From: Iodidimonas muriae
GTDB taxonomy: Bacteria > Pseudomonadota > Alphaproteobacteria > Sphingomonadales > Rhodothalassiaceae
Reading direction: 5' to 3'
Length of the DNA stretch: 64,000 bases
Assembly: GCF_014647255.1 (NCBI RefSeq)
Contig: NZ_BMOV01000001.1
Location: forward strand, 116,275-180,274
Position 1 is the first letter of the stretch. The number at the start of each line of letters is the position of its first letter. The position numbers and the translations under genes were made by a program. Shown here piece by piece: positions 45,850-55,594 of the stretch. The notes beneath the pieces are model-generated. The model saw only the letters and a program-made list of their open reading frames with translations, was not told where the DNA came from and did not search any database.

Positions 45850-47373
45850 TTAGTCTGAGGACTGTTCTTCAGACAATCCCATCGCATAATCCATGATGTG
45901 ATAGATCACATTCTGCTCGATAACCCCGCCGACCAGATGCGACCATGGGCCTGCGGCAAACAAGGCCACATCCTCACCACCGTGATTTTCCGACCGCGTC
46001 GGGATGATTGCTTGCTGGTGATAGTCCAGATCCTGCGCTTCTTCCGATGTCACCAAGGGGCGTTCACCGGTGACGGCGCCGGGGCCAGTCCAATAACCCA
46101 GCGTGGTATAGGGCTTGCCGTCTTCAGCCAAAGCAGGCTCTGTGCCCGGTGAGCCATCTTTTGCGGGTGGGGTGGACAATCCGAGGATGGGATTGCCGCG
46201 TGTAGGATAGCCGGCGATGGTGAACACATGGCTGTGGTCGGCGGTGACAAGGATCAGGGTATCGTCCAGATCAACCTTTGAAAGCGCCATTTGAACGGCT
46301 TGGGCGAATGCCTGACCATCTTGCAAGGCGCGCTTGGCATTTCCATCATGATGGGCGTGATCGATGCGCCCGCCTTCTACCATCAGGAAAAAGCCGTCTT
46401 CATCGCGGGATAGAATGTCGATGGCGGTGGAGGTCATGTCCGCCAATGAGGGCTCGCCCGCTTCATCCTTTTGCCGGTCTGATTCGAATTTCATGTGCGA
46501 AGGTTCGAACAGGCCCAAAAGATGATCCACCTTTGAAAGATCAAGCGCATTGAGTTCGTCTGCAGAGGTGACATAAGCGGCGCGGTCGAATTTTTCCTGC
46601 CATTCCTTGGTCAGATCCCGGCCGTCGCTGCGCCATCCCATAGCCCCTGATTTTTCCGGGTCCGGGGTGGTGTTGGGAAGGAAATTGGCCCGTCCGCCGC
46701 CCAACGCCACTTCAATCCCGTCGCCATCGTCAAAGGCAACGAATTGCGCGGCAATGTCGCTACATCCGGCCTCAAGGGCCTCTTTGGGCATGTCGCTGTC
46801 ATTTTCCCAATTGCGCGAGGGGCTATTGGCATAAACGGTGGATGGCGTTGCATGGGTGAGACGTGCTGTGGAGACGACGCCGGTGGCTTTCCCGGCTTGT
46901 TCTGCACGCTGGGCAAAGGAGGCGCGGTGGCCGGTTTTCCCGTCAATGCACTGCCCCACAGGGTGGGTGGAAGCCATATTGACCACACCGAGACGGGTTT
47001 TTACGCCGGTCATGATGGCAGAGGCAGTTCCTGCGGAATCGGCGACTTGCGCATTGTCATTATAGGTTTTGACAAGGGCGACATTTGGAAAATGCTCATA
47101 AGGCATGACATTTTCTTCACCGCTTTCGCCGCGTGTCTGGCCATCGAAAATGCGCATGGCGGTCAGGGTTGAAATACCCATGCCATCACCGATGAACAGG
47201 ATCACATTCTTGGCCCGGTTTTCATTTTTGGTAACGGCCAGCCTTTCTTGAATGGTTGCCTTGCCCGATGACCACCATGGATCGGTGCCGTCACTTTTGT
47301 CGGATTGAGCCTGTGCGGTTGCCGACAAAAGAGTGGCAAGGGCGAAAGCCGTATATCTGAATGATTTGTTCAT
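45850..47373 (-). CDS. phoA: Alkaline phosphatase (PhoA family)
   Basis: Protein of 507 residues with a Sec signal peptide (MNKSFRYTAFALATLLSATAQAQ). Metal and catalytic residues are present: FIGDGMG (Asp), nucleophile Ser in VADSAGTASAIMTGVKT, VEGGRIDHAHHDGN, VTADHSHVF and SENHGGEDVA. It removes phosphate from organic esters in the periplasm. It follows the serine-hydrolase-like gene by 15 bp on the minus strand, so the two are probably co-transcribed. No Pho box was identified. Confidence 0.93.
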   Translation of the reverse strand: MNKSFRYTAFALATLLSATAQAQSDKSDGTDPWWSSGKATIQERLAVTKNENRAKNVILFIGDGMGISTLTAMRIFDGQTRGESGEENVMPYEHFPNVALVKTYNDNAQVADSAGTASAIMTGVKTRLGVVNMASTHPVGQCIDGKTGHRASFAQRAEQAGKATGVVSTARLTHATPSTVYANSPSRNWENDSDMPKEALEAGCSDIAAQFVAFDDGDGIEVALGGGRANFLPNTTPDPEKSGAMGWRSDGRDLTKEWQEKFDRAAYVTSADELNALDLSKVDHLLGLFEPSHMKFESDRQKDEAGEPSLADMTSTAIDILSRDEDGFFLMVEGGRIDHAHHDGNAKRALQDGQAFAQAVQMALSKVDLDDTLILVTADHSHVFTIAGYPTRGNPILGLSTPPAKDGSPGTEPALAEDGKPYTTLGYWTGPGAVTGERPLVTSEEAQDLDYHQQAIIPTRSENHGGEDVALFAAGPWSHLVGGVIEQNVIYHIMDYAMGLSEEQSSD

Positions 47374-47388
47374 CTGCTTTATGTCCGC

Positions 47389-49437
47389 TTAGAAATAATG
47401 AAAACCCAGCGCGTTCCACTGCGATAGTGACACCACATAACAGAGCGCTATCAGCGTAATCGCCATGTGGCACAGTCGTTGCCATAAAGGCCAGGAATGA
47501 TAGCGCCACAGAGGATAGAAACATGCAAGGCTCAATAATGTCACGCTTGCTGCACCAAGCGCCAGCCAAAGCGCAATGATAAGGCTGGCGGGCGGAAAAT
47601 CGGCCAGTGCCGTCTGTGGGTTGAGGGCAACAGAGCAAAGATTTGTGGCGAAGAAGGCAAGGAAGAACAGCCACAACAGTCCCATAAGCGGTATCAATTT
47701 TTCCGCGACAGCCTCATATGGGGTTTGAGAAATACTGCGTTTGCGCCAGTGCCAGCCCAAAAACAGCGCCATGATCGAGGCAACGGCCAGCATCAGGCTC
47801 AGCCCATAAAAGCCCGTCACAGGCGCGATTTTTCCCTTATGCTGAAGGGGGCTCAGGGCATCGCTGCGTATCAAATACGTGATGTCGCTTTGGCTATCGG
47901 CCAGAAAAACAAGGCGATCTTCCCCGTTTACCGATTGGAACCGAAGGGGGGCTATCTGGCCATAAGTGCGGGTCTTTGTGCCATTGCGAAGGCTTATATA
48001 GCCCTGATCGTCAAGGGACAGCCGATAACTGGCGGCAGGGGCGCGAAACAGGGCTTCAACAAGGGTGAAAGGGCGGTCGAGAGACAGATAATAGCCGGTC
48101 AGATTTCGGGCATCGGCTTTGGTGATGGGGCGCGGCCTGCTTGTGGTGGCAGCGCCCGTGCTTGCATCCTGATTGGCTGTTGCACGGTCAGGTGCGAAAT
48201 AGCGCGCGACAAGCAGGTCGGCAAACGCCGATACCAGATCCGTTCCGCTGCTTGTGTTGGTGGCGATGAAAAGACCCAGATCCAGATCCGGCACCATCAC
48301 CATTTTGGCACGGAAGAAAAGGGTGTGCCCTTCCTCTCCAATGCCTTGAAGCCCGCCGGGCAAATTATATTCACGAAAGCCGTGGGTCGTGCCGGGCATC
48401 CCCTGTGCATTGCTGAACAGGTGGGTGCGCATCATTTTCGCAGTGTCCGCCTGTAAGATCCGGCCATCTTCATATGCGCCGTCATTCAAATGGGCCAACA
48501 TGAAGCGCGCCATGTCCAAAGCCGTCGCGGATGCGGATGCGGCAGGCCCATAATGGCTTCGATAATCAAAATCCTGCGGCACCGGCCGGCCATTTTGAAC
48601 GGCAAAACCCTGCGACAGCATGCTTGCCAATATGTCGTTCATGGCCGGGGGCAAGACGTGGCTTTCACGGGCAGATTGGGGGAAGGGCTCGCGGAGGCTT
48701 GTGTGCGTCATGCCAAGGGGCGCGAAGATCTGTTCTTCCATATAGCTGGCGACATTCCGTCCCGTTACATGGCTTAGAATGGTTCCGGCCAATGCGGCGG
48801 CATAAGGGGACGGAACGGTAAATTGTCCGGCAGGCCGAACGGATTTTGGACGATAGCGCTGAAGATAGGTGCCAAGATCGGTAATGCTTTGAGCTGTTGT
48901 GCGGATTGTGTGCCCAAATGAGGTGCTTTCCAATCCCGATGTGCGGGCCAATAGATGCCGCACCAACAGGGGGCCGGTGGGGGCCACTGGCATCGCCAAT
49001 TCGGGAGGAAGAAGCCTGTTTATGGGAGCGTCCAAGGGAATATGCCCGCTTTCCACAAGCTGCATCAGGCCCGTCCATGTAAAGCTTTGGGAAATCCCGC
49101 CCAGCCGGAACAAGGTTTTATCGGCCTGTACCTTTTGGCCATTCCCTGCCGTGCCATAGCCTTTCAGGGTGATGATTCTCCCGTCCTTGACCACCGCCAC
49201 CGTAACCCCCGCCAAATGATCGCGGGATATCCGGCTTTCCACCACACCATCGATGAACGCTCCCAATGCATTGATATTGGCAAAATTGGGCCGTGCTTCC
49301 AAAAGCGGTAAGCCATCTTGGGTAACAGGGGGCGGGGGAAAGGCGCCGGGGCTTAGCTCCTGACCGGGGGGCGTGTTTTGCGCCTGTCCCGATAGGGGCA
49401 GCAAGCATAAAAGGCATAAAAGGATTGGGCGAATCAT
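47389..49437 (-). CDS. Serine-hydrolase-like protein with dead active site and C-terminal membrane domain
   Basis: Protein of 682 residues. Signal peptide (MIRPILLCLLCLLPLSGQAQ), a beta-lactamase-like (class C/PBP4*) domain (about 60-430), then several membrane helices (about 540-680). The fold markers are clear (GVTVAVVKDGRI, LLVRHLLARTSGL, IFAPLGMTHTSL). The SxxK motif, normally FRxGSxSKxFT, reads FRLGGISQSFT, so both the nucleophile Ser and the Lys are lost. The YxN region (FTVPSPYAAALAG) and the HxG region (GHTLFFRAK) are also altered. It is probably a non-catalytic binding or sensing protein; the alignment is by eye. Located just upstream of phoA. Confidence 0.85.
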   Translation of the reverse strand: MIRPILLCLLCLLPLSGQAQNTPPGQELSPGAFPPPPVTQDGLPLLEARPNFANINALGAFIDGVVESRISRDHLAGVTVAVVKDGRIITLKGYGTAGNGQKVQADKTLFRLGGISQSFTWTGLMQLVESGHIPLDAPINRLLPPELAMPVAPTGPLLVRHLLARTSGLESTSFGHTIRTTAQSITDLGTYLQRYRPKSVRPAGQFTVPSPYAAALAGTILSHVTGRNVASYMEEQIFAPLGMTHTSLREPFPQSARESHVLPPAMNDILASMLSQGFAVQNGRPVPQDFDYRSHYGPAASASATALDMARFMLAHLNDGAYEDGRILQADTAKMMRTHLFSNAQGMPGTTHGFREYNLPGGLQGIGEEGHTLFFRAKMVMVPDLDLGLFIATNTSSGTDLVSAFADLLVARYFAPDRATANQDASTGAATTSRPRPITKADARNLTGYYLSLDRPFTLVEALFRAPAASYRLSLDDQGYISLRNGTKTRTYGQIAPLRFQSVNGEDRLVFLADSQSDITYLIRSDALSPLQHKGKIAPVTGFYGLSLMLAVASIMALFLGWHWRKRSISQTPYEAVAEKLIPLMGLLWLFFLAFFATNLCSVALNPQTALADFPPASLIIALWLALGAASVTLLSLACFYPLWRYHSWPLWQRLCHMAITLIALCYVVSLSQWNALGFHYF

Positions 49438-49664
49438 GGGCAAGCCTCGTGGCGGACGGTCTTTAAAAGGATGCACAGGATCGTGGCGGGAATAAAGCGC
49501 TCCCCGATTTCCCCGTTTTCGGGGCTTTGACCATCGGCCTCACATAATCGCCAGCCGCGTTATGGATTATAATGGGCTATAAAGATCTTATATGGAAAAA
49601 TGAGCTGCTATGCTCATTTTATAATCTGTTCGTTTCAAGGCCCCGGATTTCAAGGAGACGATGA

Positions 49665-51137
49665 ATGGGAACGCCAATGGCAGTGGATCATGACGATCAA
49701 ACCCTTATGGCCATGCGTGCTGCCATGCTGGATGTTCTGGATGCCCAACGCGCAGCGTTTCGCAAGGAAGCGCCGGTCACTTTGGAAACGCGGCTGGATC
49801 GTTTGCGGCGCGGCACGGCCATTTTGGTGGACCATCAAGATGATCTGGTAGAGGCTATGGCTGCGGATTTTTCCGGACGGCCGCAATTGATGTCGAAATT
49901 CACCGATATAGCCTCGGCCGTAAAGGCGTTCAAATTCGCCCAAAAGCATCTGCGTGCATGGATGAAGCCGCAAAAGCGCCGTTTGGAATTTCCCCTTGGA
50001 TTATTGGGTGCAAAAGCGCACATCGAATATCAGCCAAAAGGCGTGGTTGGCCTGATCAGCCCTTGGAATTTCCCGGTCAATCTTACCTTTGGGCCTTTGG
50101 CGGGCATATTGGCGGCGGGCAATCGGGTGATGATCAAGCCGTCGGAAATCACGCCGCAAACATCGGATCTGATGGAGCGTTTGTTCACGCAATATTTCAG
50201 CGGCGAAGAAATCAGCGTGGTGACGGGCGGTGCCGATGTGGGGCAGGCGTTTTCCGCTTTGCCTTTTGACCATTTGTTGTTCACTGGCGCCACGTCGGTG
50301 GGGCGGCATGTGATGCGGGCCGCGGCGGAAAATCTGACTCCTGTGACATTGGAACTTGGGGGGAAATCGCCTGTTCTGGTTTCAGGCAGCGCAGATCTTG
50401 CGCAGATGGCCGAACGGGTTGTGGTGGGAAAAATGATGAATGCCGGGCAGATTTGTTTGGCACCCGATTATATGTTGGTTCCCAAAGCCAAACTGGCGGA
50501 AGCAAAACAGGCCGTGGCGGATGCGGCGGCGCGGCTTTATCCCACGGTAAAATCCAATAGCGATTATACCTCCATCATCAATGGGCGGCATAAGGCGCGT
50601 CTTTTGGCGTATATCGAGGACGCCCGCGCCAAGGGGGCGGAGATTACGGTGGTCAATCCTGCCGGTGAACAGTTCATGGACGAGGAAAATTCCAATATTT
50701 TGCCGCTGCATCTGGTGTCGGATGTGCGTGACGATATGGCCATCATGCAAGAGGAAATCTTCGGTCCGCTTTTGCCCTTTGTGCCTTATGACCATGTGGA
50801 AGACGCCATCAATTATGTGAACAGCCATGATCGTCCGCTTGGTCTTTATTATTTCGGATCGGATGCATCGGAAGAACGCCATGTTCTTGAATGCACATTT
50901 TCAGGTGGGGTAACGGTGAATGATGTGGTGTGGCATGTGGGCCATGAAGATCTGCCCTTTGGCGGTATCGGGCCGTCGGGTATGGGCAGCTATCATGGAT
51001 GGGAAGGGTTCCAGACCTTTAGCCATGCAAAACCGGTTTATCGTCAGACGAAAATCAATCTGGTGAAACTGATCGGGGCGTTACCGCCTTATGGAAAGGC
51101 GCTGCGCAAAACTTTGGCACTGCAGATCAAGAAATAA
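49665..51137 (+). CDS. Aldehyde dehydrogenase, coniferyl-aldehyde dehydrogenase-like
   Basis: Protein of 490 residues. NAD-binding and catalytic motifs are intact: SPWNFPVNLTFGPLAGILAAGNRV, LFTGATSVGRHV, Glu in TLELGGKSPVLV, Cys in MNAGQICLAPDYMLV, and EEIFGPLLPFVPY. The GMGSYHGWEGFQTFSHAKPV end is typical of the CalB/class-3 group, often annotated coniferyl-aldehyde dehydrogenase. The real substrate could be another aromatic or fatty aldehyde. The ATG follows AAGGAG. Confidence 0.88.
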   Translation: MGTPMAVDHDDQTLMAMRAAMLDVLDAQRAAFRKEAPVTLETRLDRLRRGTAILVDHQDDLVEAMAADFSGRPQLMSKFTDIASAVKAFKFAQKHLRAWMKPQKRRLEFPLGLLGAKAHIEYQPKGVVGLISPWNFPVNLTFGPLAGILAAGNRVMIKPSEITPQTSDLMERLFTQYFSGEEISVVTGGADVGQAFSALPFDHLLFTGATSVGRHVMRAAAENLTPVTLELGGKSPVLVSGSADLAQMAERVVVGKMMNAGQICLAPDYMLVPKAKLAEAKQAVADAAARLYPTVKSNSDYTSIINGRHKARLLAYIEDARAKGAEITVVNPAGEQFMDEENSNILPLHLVSDVRDDMAIMQEEIFGPLLPFVPYDHVEDAINYVNSHDRPLGLYYFGSDASEERHVLECTFSGGVTVNDVVWHVGHEDLPFGGIGPSGMGSYHGWEGFQTFSHAKPVYRQTKINLVKLIGALPPYGKALRKTLALQIKK

Positions 51138-51161
51138 CCGGATCAACAAAATGCGCGTGCG

Positions 51162-52016
51162 GTGCCAAGCATCGTGACGTATCGGCCTGAACCGCTTATA
51201 AGAAAAAGGCTCGGGGAATTCCGGGTCAAAGCAAGTGGGAGACGCATCATTTCAAGAAAATACGGGTTTATCGCAGCGCTGGTTCTTGGTTTGACCGGGG
51301 CTGTCGCGTCCACGGCTTTCGCATCGGACGTTACCAAAAAAGCACAAGGGCTTGTGGACCAGATCAGCCCTTCTTTGTTTGAAGCGGCGGGCATTGCTCC
51401 GGAATTGCGCTTTCCCATAACCGTGATCGAAGGGGATCGTCCCATCGCTATGATGGTCGGGGAACGGCATGGGGAAATTTCCACAGATGTGTTTGTTTTG
51501 GCCGATTTCCCCGAAGAGGTGGCGGCAGCGCTTGCACGGATTATTGCGGAAAAGCAGGCAGGCCGTCCGGCTTTGGCCAATCGCAAGGGCTATAAATTTT
51601 CCACCCGCGCCCCCGGCCGGGATACCTTGCGCGGCTCGATTACCAGCGTGGATGAGGCAGTGGCGCAATCCAGCGAACGGGCAGCTTTCGATACGCTGAA
51701 AAGCAAAAGCGGCTTTGGTCCGCCGGTGGAAGAAATTCGCGCCACAGCCCGCAATCTTGATGGCTTGGCCGTGGAATTGCTGCGCAAAGTGGGGACAACG
51801 GGTGTTCCCTTGATGACCCTTTATGAAGCCATGGCCATAAGCGGGGCGGGCCTGTTTGAACGCAATGATTATGAAGGCCGCCAAATTCTGCGCGAACAGA
51901 TCGGCTGGCTGCGCGAACGGGTTTCCAATGATGAAGATGGGGGGCGGGCGCCACGCTGGATGGCGATGGACACGGATTTGAACGCCATCAAAGAAGGGCT
52001 TGAAAGTGAAATGTGA
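51162..52016 (+). CDS. Exported protein of unknown function
   Basis: Protein of up to 284 residues, family not recognised. A signal-like segment (YGFIAALVLGLTGAVASTAFASD, about 34-56) starts unusually far in. No ATG exists before it in frame; starts available are GTG at 51162 and GTG at 51174, neither with a strong ribosome site, so the true start is uncertain. The C-terminal half is rich in charged helices (DYEGRQILREQIGWLRERVS). It follows the aldehyde dehydrogenase by 24 bp, perhaps co-transcribed. No function is proposed. Confidence 0.65.
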   Translation: MPSIVTYRPEPLIRKRLGEFRVKASGRRIISRKYGFIAALVLGLTGAVASTAFASDVTKKAQGLVDQISPSLFEAAGIAPELRFPITVIEGDRPIAMMVGERHGEISTDVFVLADFPEEVAAALARIIAEKQAGRPALANRKGYKFSTRAPGRDTLRGSITSVDEAVAQSSERAAFDTLKSKSGFGPPVEEIRATARNLDGLAVELLRKVGTTGVPLMTLYEAMAISGAGLFERNDYEGRQILREQIGWLRERVSNDEDGGRAPRWMAMDTDLNAIKEGLESEM

Positions 52017-52097
52017 CGGACATTTCCGCAGGGCGCCGTATTAAGATTGGGGCCTTAAGGGGATATTTTTGTGGGGGTGTTTGTAGAGAGCGGGTCT

Positions 52098-52571
52098 ATG
52101 CGATATATGCGGATTGTTGGTTTTTGCGGGCTTTGTTTGGTGCTGTCAGCTTGTGACAGTGCGGATGCCAAATTCTGTAAGGGTTGGATTTCTGCGGGGT
52201 TCGAAAAAGGAACAGACATTGAATGGCTTGAAACGGCCATCACCGATAGGCCTTTGACCCCGCTTGAGGCCCAGCGGACTATTTTTCCGAACTATGATCC
52301 CAATGCGCTTTTCAAGCGGCGGCCCGATAATATTCCCAATATCCTGTTTGCCTTGGAAGCGGTTCCTGCTCAGCTCCACACTGTGTCGATAAGCTATCAT
52401 GTGGTGGAGGACGGGGCGGCACAAACGCAGACCCAGACATGCGAGTTTTTGCGCTTGGCGGAAAATCTGCAGCATGTATCCGATGCGGATCTTTATAGCT
52501 TTTTGCAAAAGCAGCAAAATGGAATGGGCAATGATAGTTGCTGCATCCAGACCAATGAAGAGGTGCGCTAG
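52098..52571 (+). CDS. Small lipoprotein of unknown function
   Basis: Protein of 157 residues. The ATG at 52098 gives a short lipoprotein signal (MRYMRIVGFCGLCLVLSAC, lipid Cys at residue 19). The mature part has six further cysteines, including a CC pair near the end (NDSCCIQ), but no recognised domain. An upstream GTG at 52071 would spoil the signal peptide. It stands alone before the convergent VWA gene. Confidence 0.7.
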   Translation: MRYMRIVGFCGLCLVLSACDSADAKFCKGWISAGFEKGTDIEWLETAITDRPLTPLEAQRTIFPNYDPNALFKRRPDNIPNILFALEAVPAQLHTVSISYHVVEDGAAQTQTQTCEFLRLAENLQHVSDADLYSFLQKQQNGMGNDSCCIQTNEEVR

Positions 52572-52599
52572 GCTGTGCTCTTAAGGTAGGCTTTTGGCC

Positions 52600-53772
52600 T
52601 TAAACCAAAGCGCGGATGGCACGGTCGATACCATCAAGGGTGAGGGGGAACATCCTGTCATCCATCAGGTCACGCAGCATGGAAATGGATTGGCTATAAG
52701 ACCAATGCTGGCTTGGGATCGGGTTTAGCCACACCGCTTTGGAATAGACATCCAAGGCCCGGCGCATCCACACGTCACCAGCTTCTTCGTTCCAATGCTC
52801 TACCGAGCCGCCGGGATAAACGATCTCATAAGGGCTCATGGACGCGTCGCCCACGAAAATCAGCTTATAATCGGCGGGAAAGGTGTGAAGCACCTGCCAG
52901 GTTTCCATGCGTTCCTGATGGCGGCGGCGATTGTCTTTCCAGACACTTTCATAAAGGCAATTGTGAAAATAAAAGAATTCCAGATGTTTGAATTCGGCCC
53001 GTGCTGCGGAAAACAATTCCTCGGTGATCTTGATGTGATCATCCATAGAGCCGCCAATATCCAGAAAGAGCAAAACCTTCACGGCATTGTGCCGCTCGGG
53101 CCGCATTTTGATATCCAGATAGCCCTTTCTTGCCGTGGACCCGATGGTATCATCCAGATCCAGTTCATCTGCCGATCCGGTGCGGGCAAATTGGCGCAAG
53201 CGGCGTAGCGCTACTTTGATATTGCGGGTGCCCAATTCCACATTGTCGTCCAGATTGCGAAATTCCCGTTTGTCCCACACCTTGATGGCGCGGCGATGGC
53301 GGCTTTCCTTTTGGCCGATGCGCACGCCTTCAGGATTATAGCCATAAGCCCCGAAAGGGGACCGACCGGCGGTGCCGATCCATTTATTGCCACCCTGATG
53401 GCGCTCTTTTTGTTCTTCAAGGCGCTTTTTCAGCGTTTCCATGATGGTGTCGAAATCGCCCAAAGATTTGATTTTTTCCATTTCTTCGGGGCTGAGATGC
53501 AATTCCGCCAGTTTTTTCAGCCAGTCTTCGGGCAGGTCAATGCTGTCGGCTTCGCTCATGGAATCCAGACCTTTGAACACATGGCCAAAGACCCGGTCGA
53601 ATTTGTCCAGATGGGTTTCATCCTTCACCAAAGCCGAGCGCGACAGATAATAGAATTGCTCAACGGAAAAAGAGGCAAGCCCTGCTTCCATCGCTTCCAT
53701 CAACATCAGATATTCCTTGAGAGAAACCGGAACGCCCGCTTGTCTCAAGGTTTGAAAAAATGAAATGAACAT
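52600..53772 (-). CDS. VWA-domain protein, CoxE-like
   Basis: Protein of 390 residues of the COG3825/CoxE-like group. The N-terminal part carries SRSALVKDETHLDKFDRVFG, the middle has the tract FGAYGYNPEGVRIG, and the VWA domain has LLFLDIGGSMDDHIKI as its metal site (DxGxS in place of the usual DxSxS, a known feature of this group). It ends with LNPIPSQHWSYSQS. Members usually work with a MoxR-type AAA ATPase in assembly of metalloenzymes; no such gene is adjacent here. Confidence 0.9.
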   Translation of the reverse strand: MFISFFQTLRQAGVPVSLKEYLMLMEAMEAGLASFSVEQFYYLSRSALVKDETHLDKFDRVFGHVFKGLDSMSEADSIDLPEDWLKKLAELHLSPEEMEKIKSLGDFDTIMETLKKRLEEQKERHQGGNKWIGTAGRSPFGAYGYNPEGVRIGQKESRHRRAIKVWDKREFRNLDDNVELGTRNIKVALRRLRQFARTGSADELDLDDTIGSTARKGYLDIKMRPERHNAVKVLLFLDIGGSMDDHIKITEELFSAARAEFKHLEFFYFHNCLYESVWKDNRRRHQERMETWQVLHTFPADYKLIFVGDASMSPYEIVYPGGSVEHWNEEAGDVWMRRALDVYSKAVWLNPIPSQHWSYSQSISMLRDLMDDRMFPLTLDGIDRAIRALV

Positions 53773-54069
53773 GGGCTGCTCTTATCATGGAAAGGCGGTG
53801 TTTGTCATGGCGTTGCACTTGTTTTGTGCCGCTCTTTTCGTCTTTAAAATGCGCCGGCCCGAAAAAAAGCGTGGCAGCCCGGTTTTATAAGCATTGTCCC
53901 GAAATGAGACGCCCCCTGTCGTCAGTCTTTACAAGTCTTCTAAGAAAACGGGGTTCTCTTGGAACAGGATTCTATAAGATAATGATCTAAAAGGATTTAA
54001 TTTTAAAAAATAGAGTTGGCGCGTAGTTTGCTGATGTCTCCCATAAGCGTTGTTTTAGGGGAGTGCGGC

Positions 54070-54852
54070 ATGAAAGCCATAGCATCGACGATCATTGCGA
54101 CCATGGCCTGTTTGGGTATTGCGACAGCGTCAGACGCCAATGCCACGATCATCACCAGCCATAGCTATGATCTGTTCAGCCATCCTGATGGCAATCAGGC
54201 CCCGCCGATTTATGGACTGCGGCTGGATGGCATCGGGCGGTATTTGACCGGATCTGGCGGGGTTAGCGATAGCTGGACCTTCGCCTTTGATACGGTGATC
54301 GCCGATGTGGTTCTCCATGATGATCCATTGCTCAATACATTCAGCATCTCCGGCACCGGTATTGGTGGTTTGGATTTGGGCGGTGGCAGCCATGTTGCGT
54401 CTTCTGCCGTGTCGTTCAATTTCGTTTATACGGGGTTTGATGCCGCTGCCGATTTCGATCCCCTTAATCCCGATATCACCATTTCCGACAGGGGGCGCGG
54501 GGCCAGTGAAAAAGGGCTTGGGTCTATCACGTTCGAGCAAAGCGTTTTGGGGATTGATGCCGGCGCCAGCGTTGGCTTGATTGCGTGGGGCGACAATTCA
54601 GGGCGTTTGTTCAGCTTCCAATCCAATAATCATCGGCTGGATTGCCCGCAATCCGAGCATTGCGGCTTTCCTGTCGGGTGGGGATGGATGGGCCTTACGG
54701 GTTTGACGGCGTCTCCCTTTCATACCACGTCGCAAGACTGGCTGTTTGCCAGCCGTTATGTGGTGACCGAGGTTCCTTTGCCGCAAACCGCTTTGTTCTT
54801 GCTGACCGGGCTTGCTGGCGTTTTCTCTCTGCGTCGGCGCAAACGGGTTTAA
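54070..54852 (+). CDS. Exported protein with VPLPA/PEP-CTERM-like sorting tail
   Basis: Protein of 260 residues. The ATG at 54070, after GGGGAG, starts a signal peptide (cleavage near ASDANA). The C-terminus has a tripartite sorting signal: VPLP, a hydrophobic helix (about 236-252), then RRRKRV. In the VPLPA-CTERM variant of PEP-CTERM an exosortase cleaves this tail, and the proteins are linked to extracellular matrix. The body is Gly/Ser/Asp-rich with no recognised enzyme domain. No exosortase is in the window. Confidence 0.8.
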   Translation: MKAIASTIIATMACLGIATASDANATIITSHSYDLFSHPDGNQAPPIYGLRLDGIGRYLTGSGGVSDSWTFAFDTVIADVVLHDDPLLNTFSISGTGIGGLDLGGGSHVASSAVSFNFVYTGFDAAADFDPLNPDITISDRGRGASEKGLGSITFEQSVLGIDAGASVGLIAWGDNSGRLFSFQSNNHRLDCPQSEHCGFPVGWGWMGLTGLTASPFHTTSQDWLFASRYVVTEVPLPQTALFLLTGLAGVFSLRRRKRV

Positions 54853-54979
54853 GGGCGACGCCTTGAAAAGAGGCCATCTGTCCTTGCTCTTTGTTGGACA
54901 AAAGCCGGTTCTTTTCGTTATGGTCCCAGACGATCGCATTGGTATGGGGCCAGTGGGAAAAGCCGGGCAGGAGAGAGTG

Positions 54980-55441
54980 ATGGCAACAGGTTTGAAAACA
55001 AAATCGATTGGGGCGGCTTTGGCTGTGGCCGTAAGCGCGAGCCTATCTGCCATATCCGGTCCGGCGGTGGCAGATCATCATAAAGCCAGCGAAAATCCTG
55101 CCCCCCGTGCCTATATCGTGAATCTGGAAGATGGGCAGACCGTCACCAGCCCCGTTCTGGTGATTTTTGGGCTTGAAAATATGGGCGTGGCTCCGGCGGG
55201 TGTCGATAAGCCGGGCACCGGCCATCATCATTTGCTGATCAATGCGGAATTGTCGGACGAGGATATGGCCTATTCCATCCCCGCCGATGATCAGCATAAG
55301 CATTTTGGCGGTGGACAAACGCAAACCACATTAAATCTGGAGCCGGGGACATATACCCTGCAGCTTGTGATGGGCGATGCCAATCATGTGCCGCTTGATC
55401 CGCCTGTGATGTCAGAGAAAATCACCATCACGGTAAAATAG
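54980..55441 (+). CDS. DUF4399-domain periplasmic protein
   Basis: Protein of 153 residues: signal peptide (ending ISGPAVADH), then the DUF4399 pattern NLEDGQTVTSPVLVIFGLEN...GHHHLLIN...HFGGGQTQTTLNL...MGDANHVPL. The conserved histidines (GHHH, HKHFG) may bind metal; family function is unknown. The ATG at 54980 has AGGAGAGA upstream; an in-frame upstream region is read as non-coding. Confidence 0.85.
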   Translation: MATGLKTKSIGAALAVAVSASLSAISGPAVADHHKASENPAPRAYIVNLEDGQTVTSPVLVIFGLENMGVAPAGVDKPGTGHHHLLINAELSDEDMAYSIPADDQHKHFGGGQTQTTLNLEPGTYTLQLVMGDANHVPLDPPVMSEKITITVK

Positions 55442-55594
55442 CCGCTTTATCCGAACGATTTTAAGCAATTTGGCAGGCAAACAGCCTGTCTGAACTGGCT
55501 TATTCTGGTCAAATCGACCTATCCGGTTATCACGACTATCGCCATTTATGAGTTTACGGCATAGATTGCGCGCACGTGATAAAAGGACCATTCG

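Noticed and set aside
52581-52603. TTAAGG/CCTTAA inverted repeat between convergent genes as terminator
   Set aside because: The stem is only 6 bp with an 11-base loop and no T run; too weak to list.
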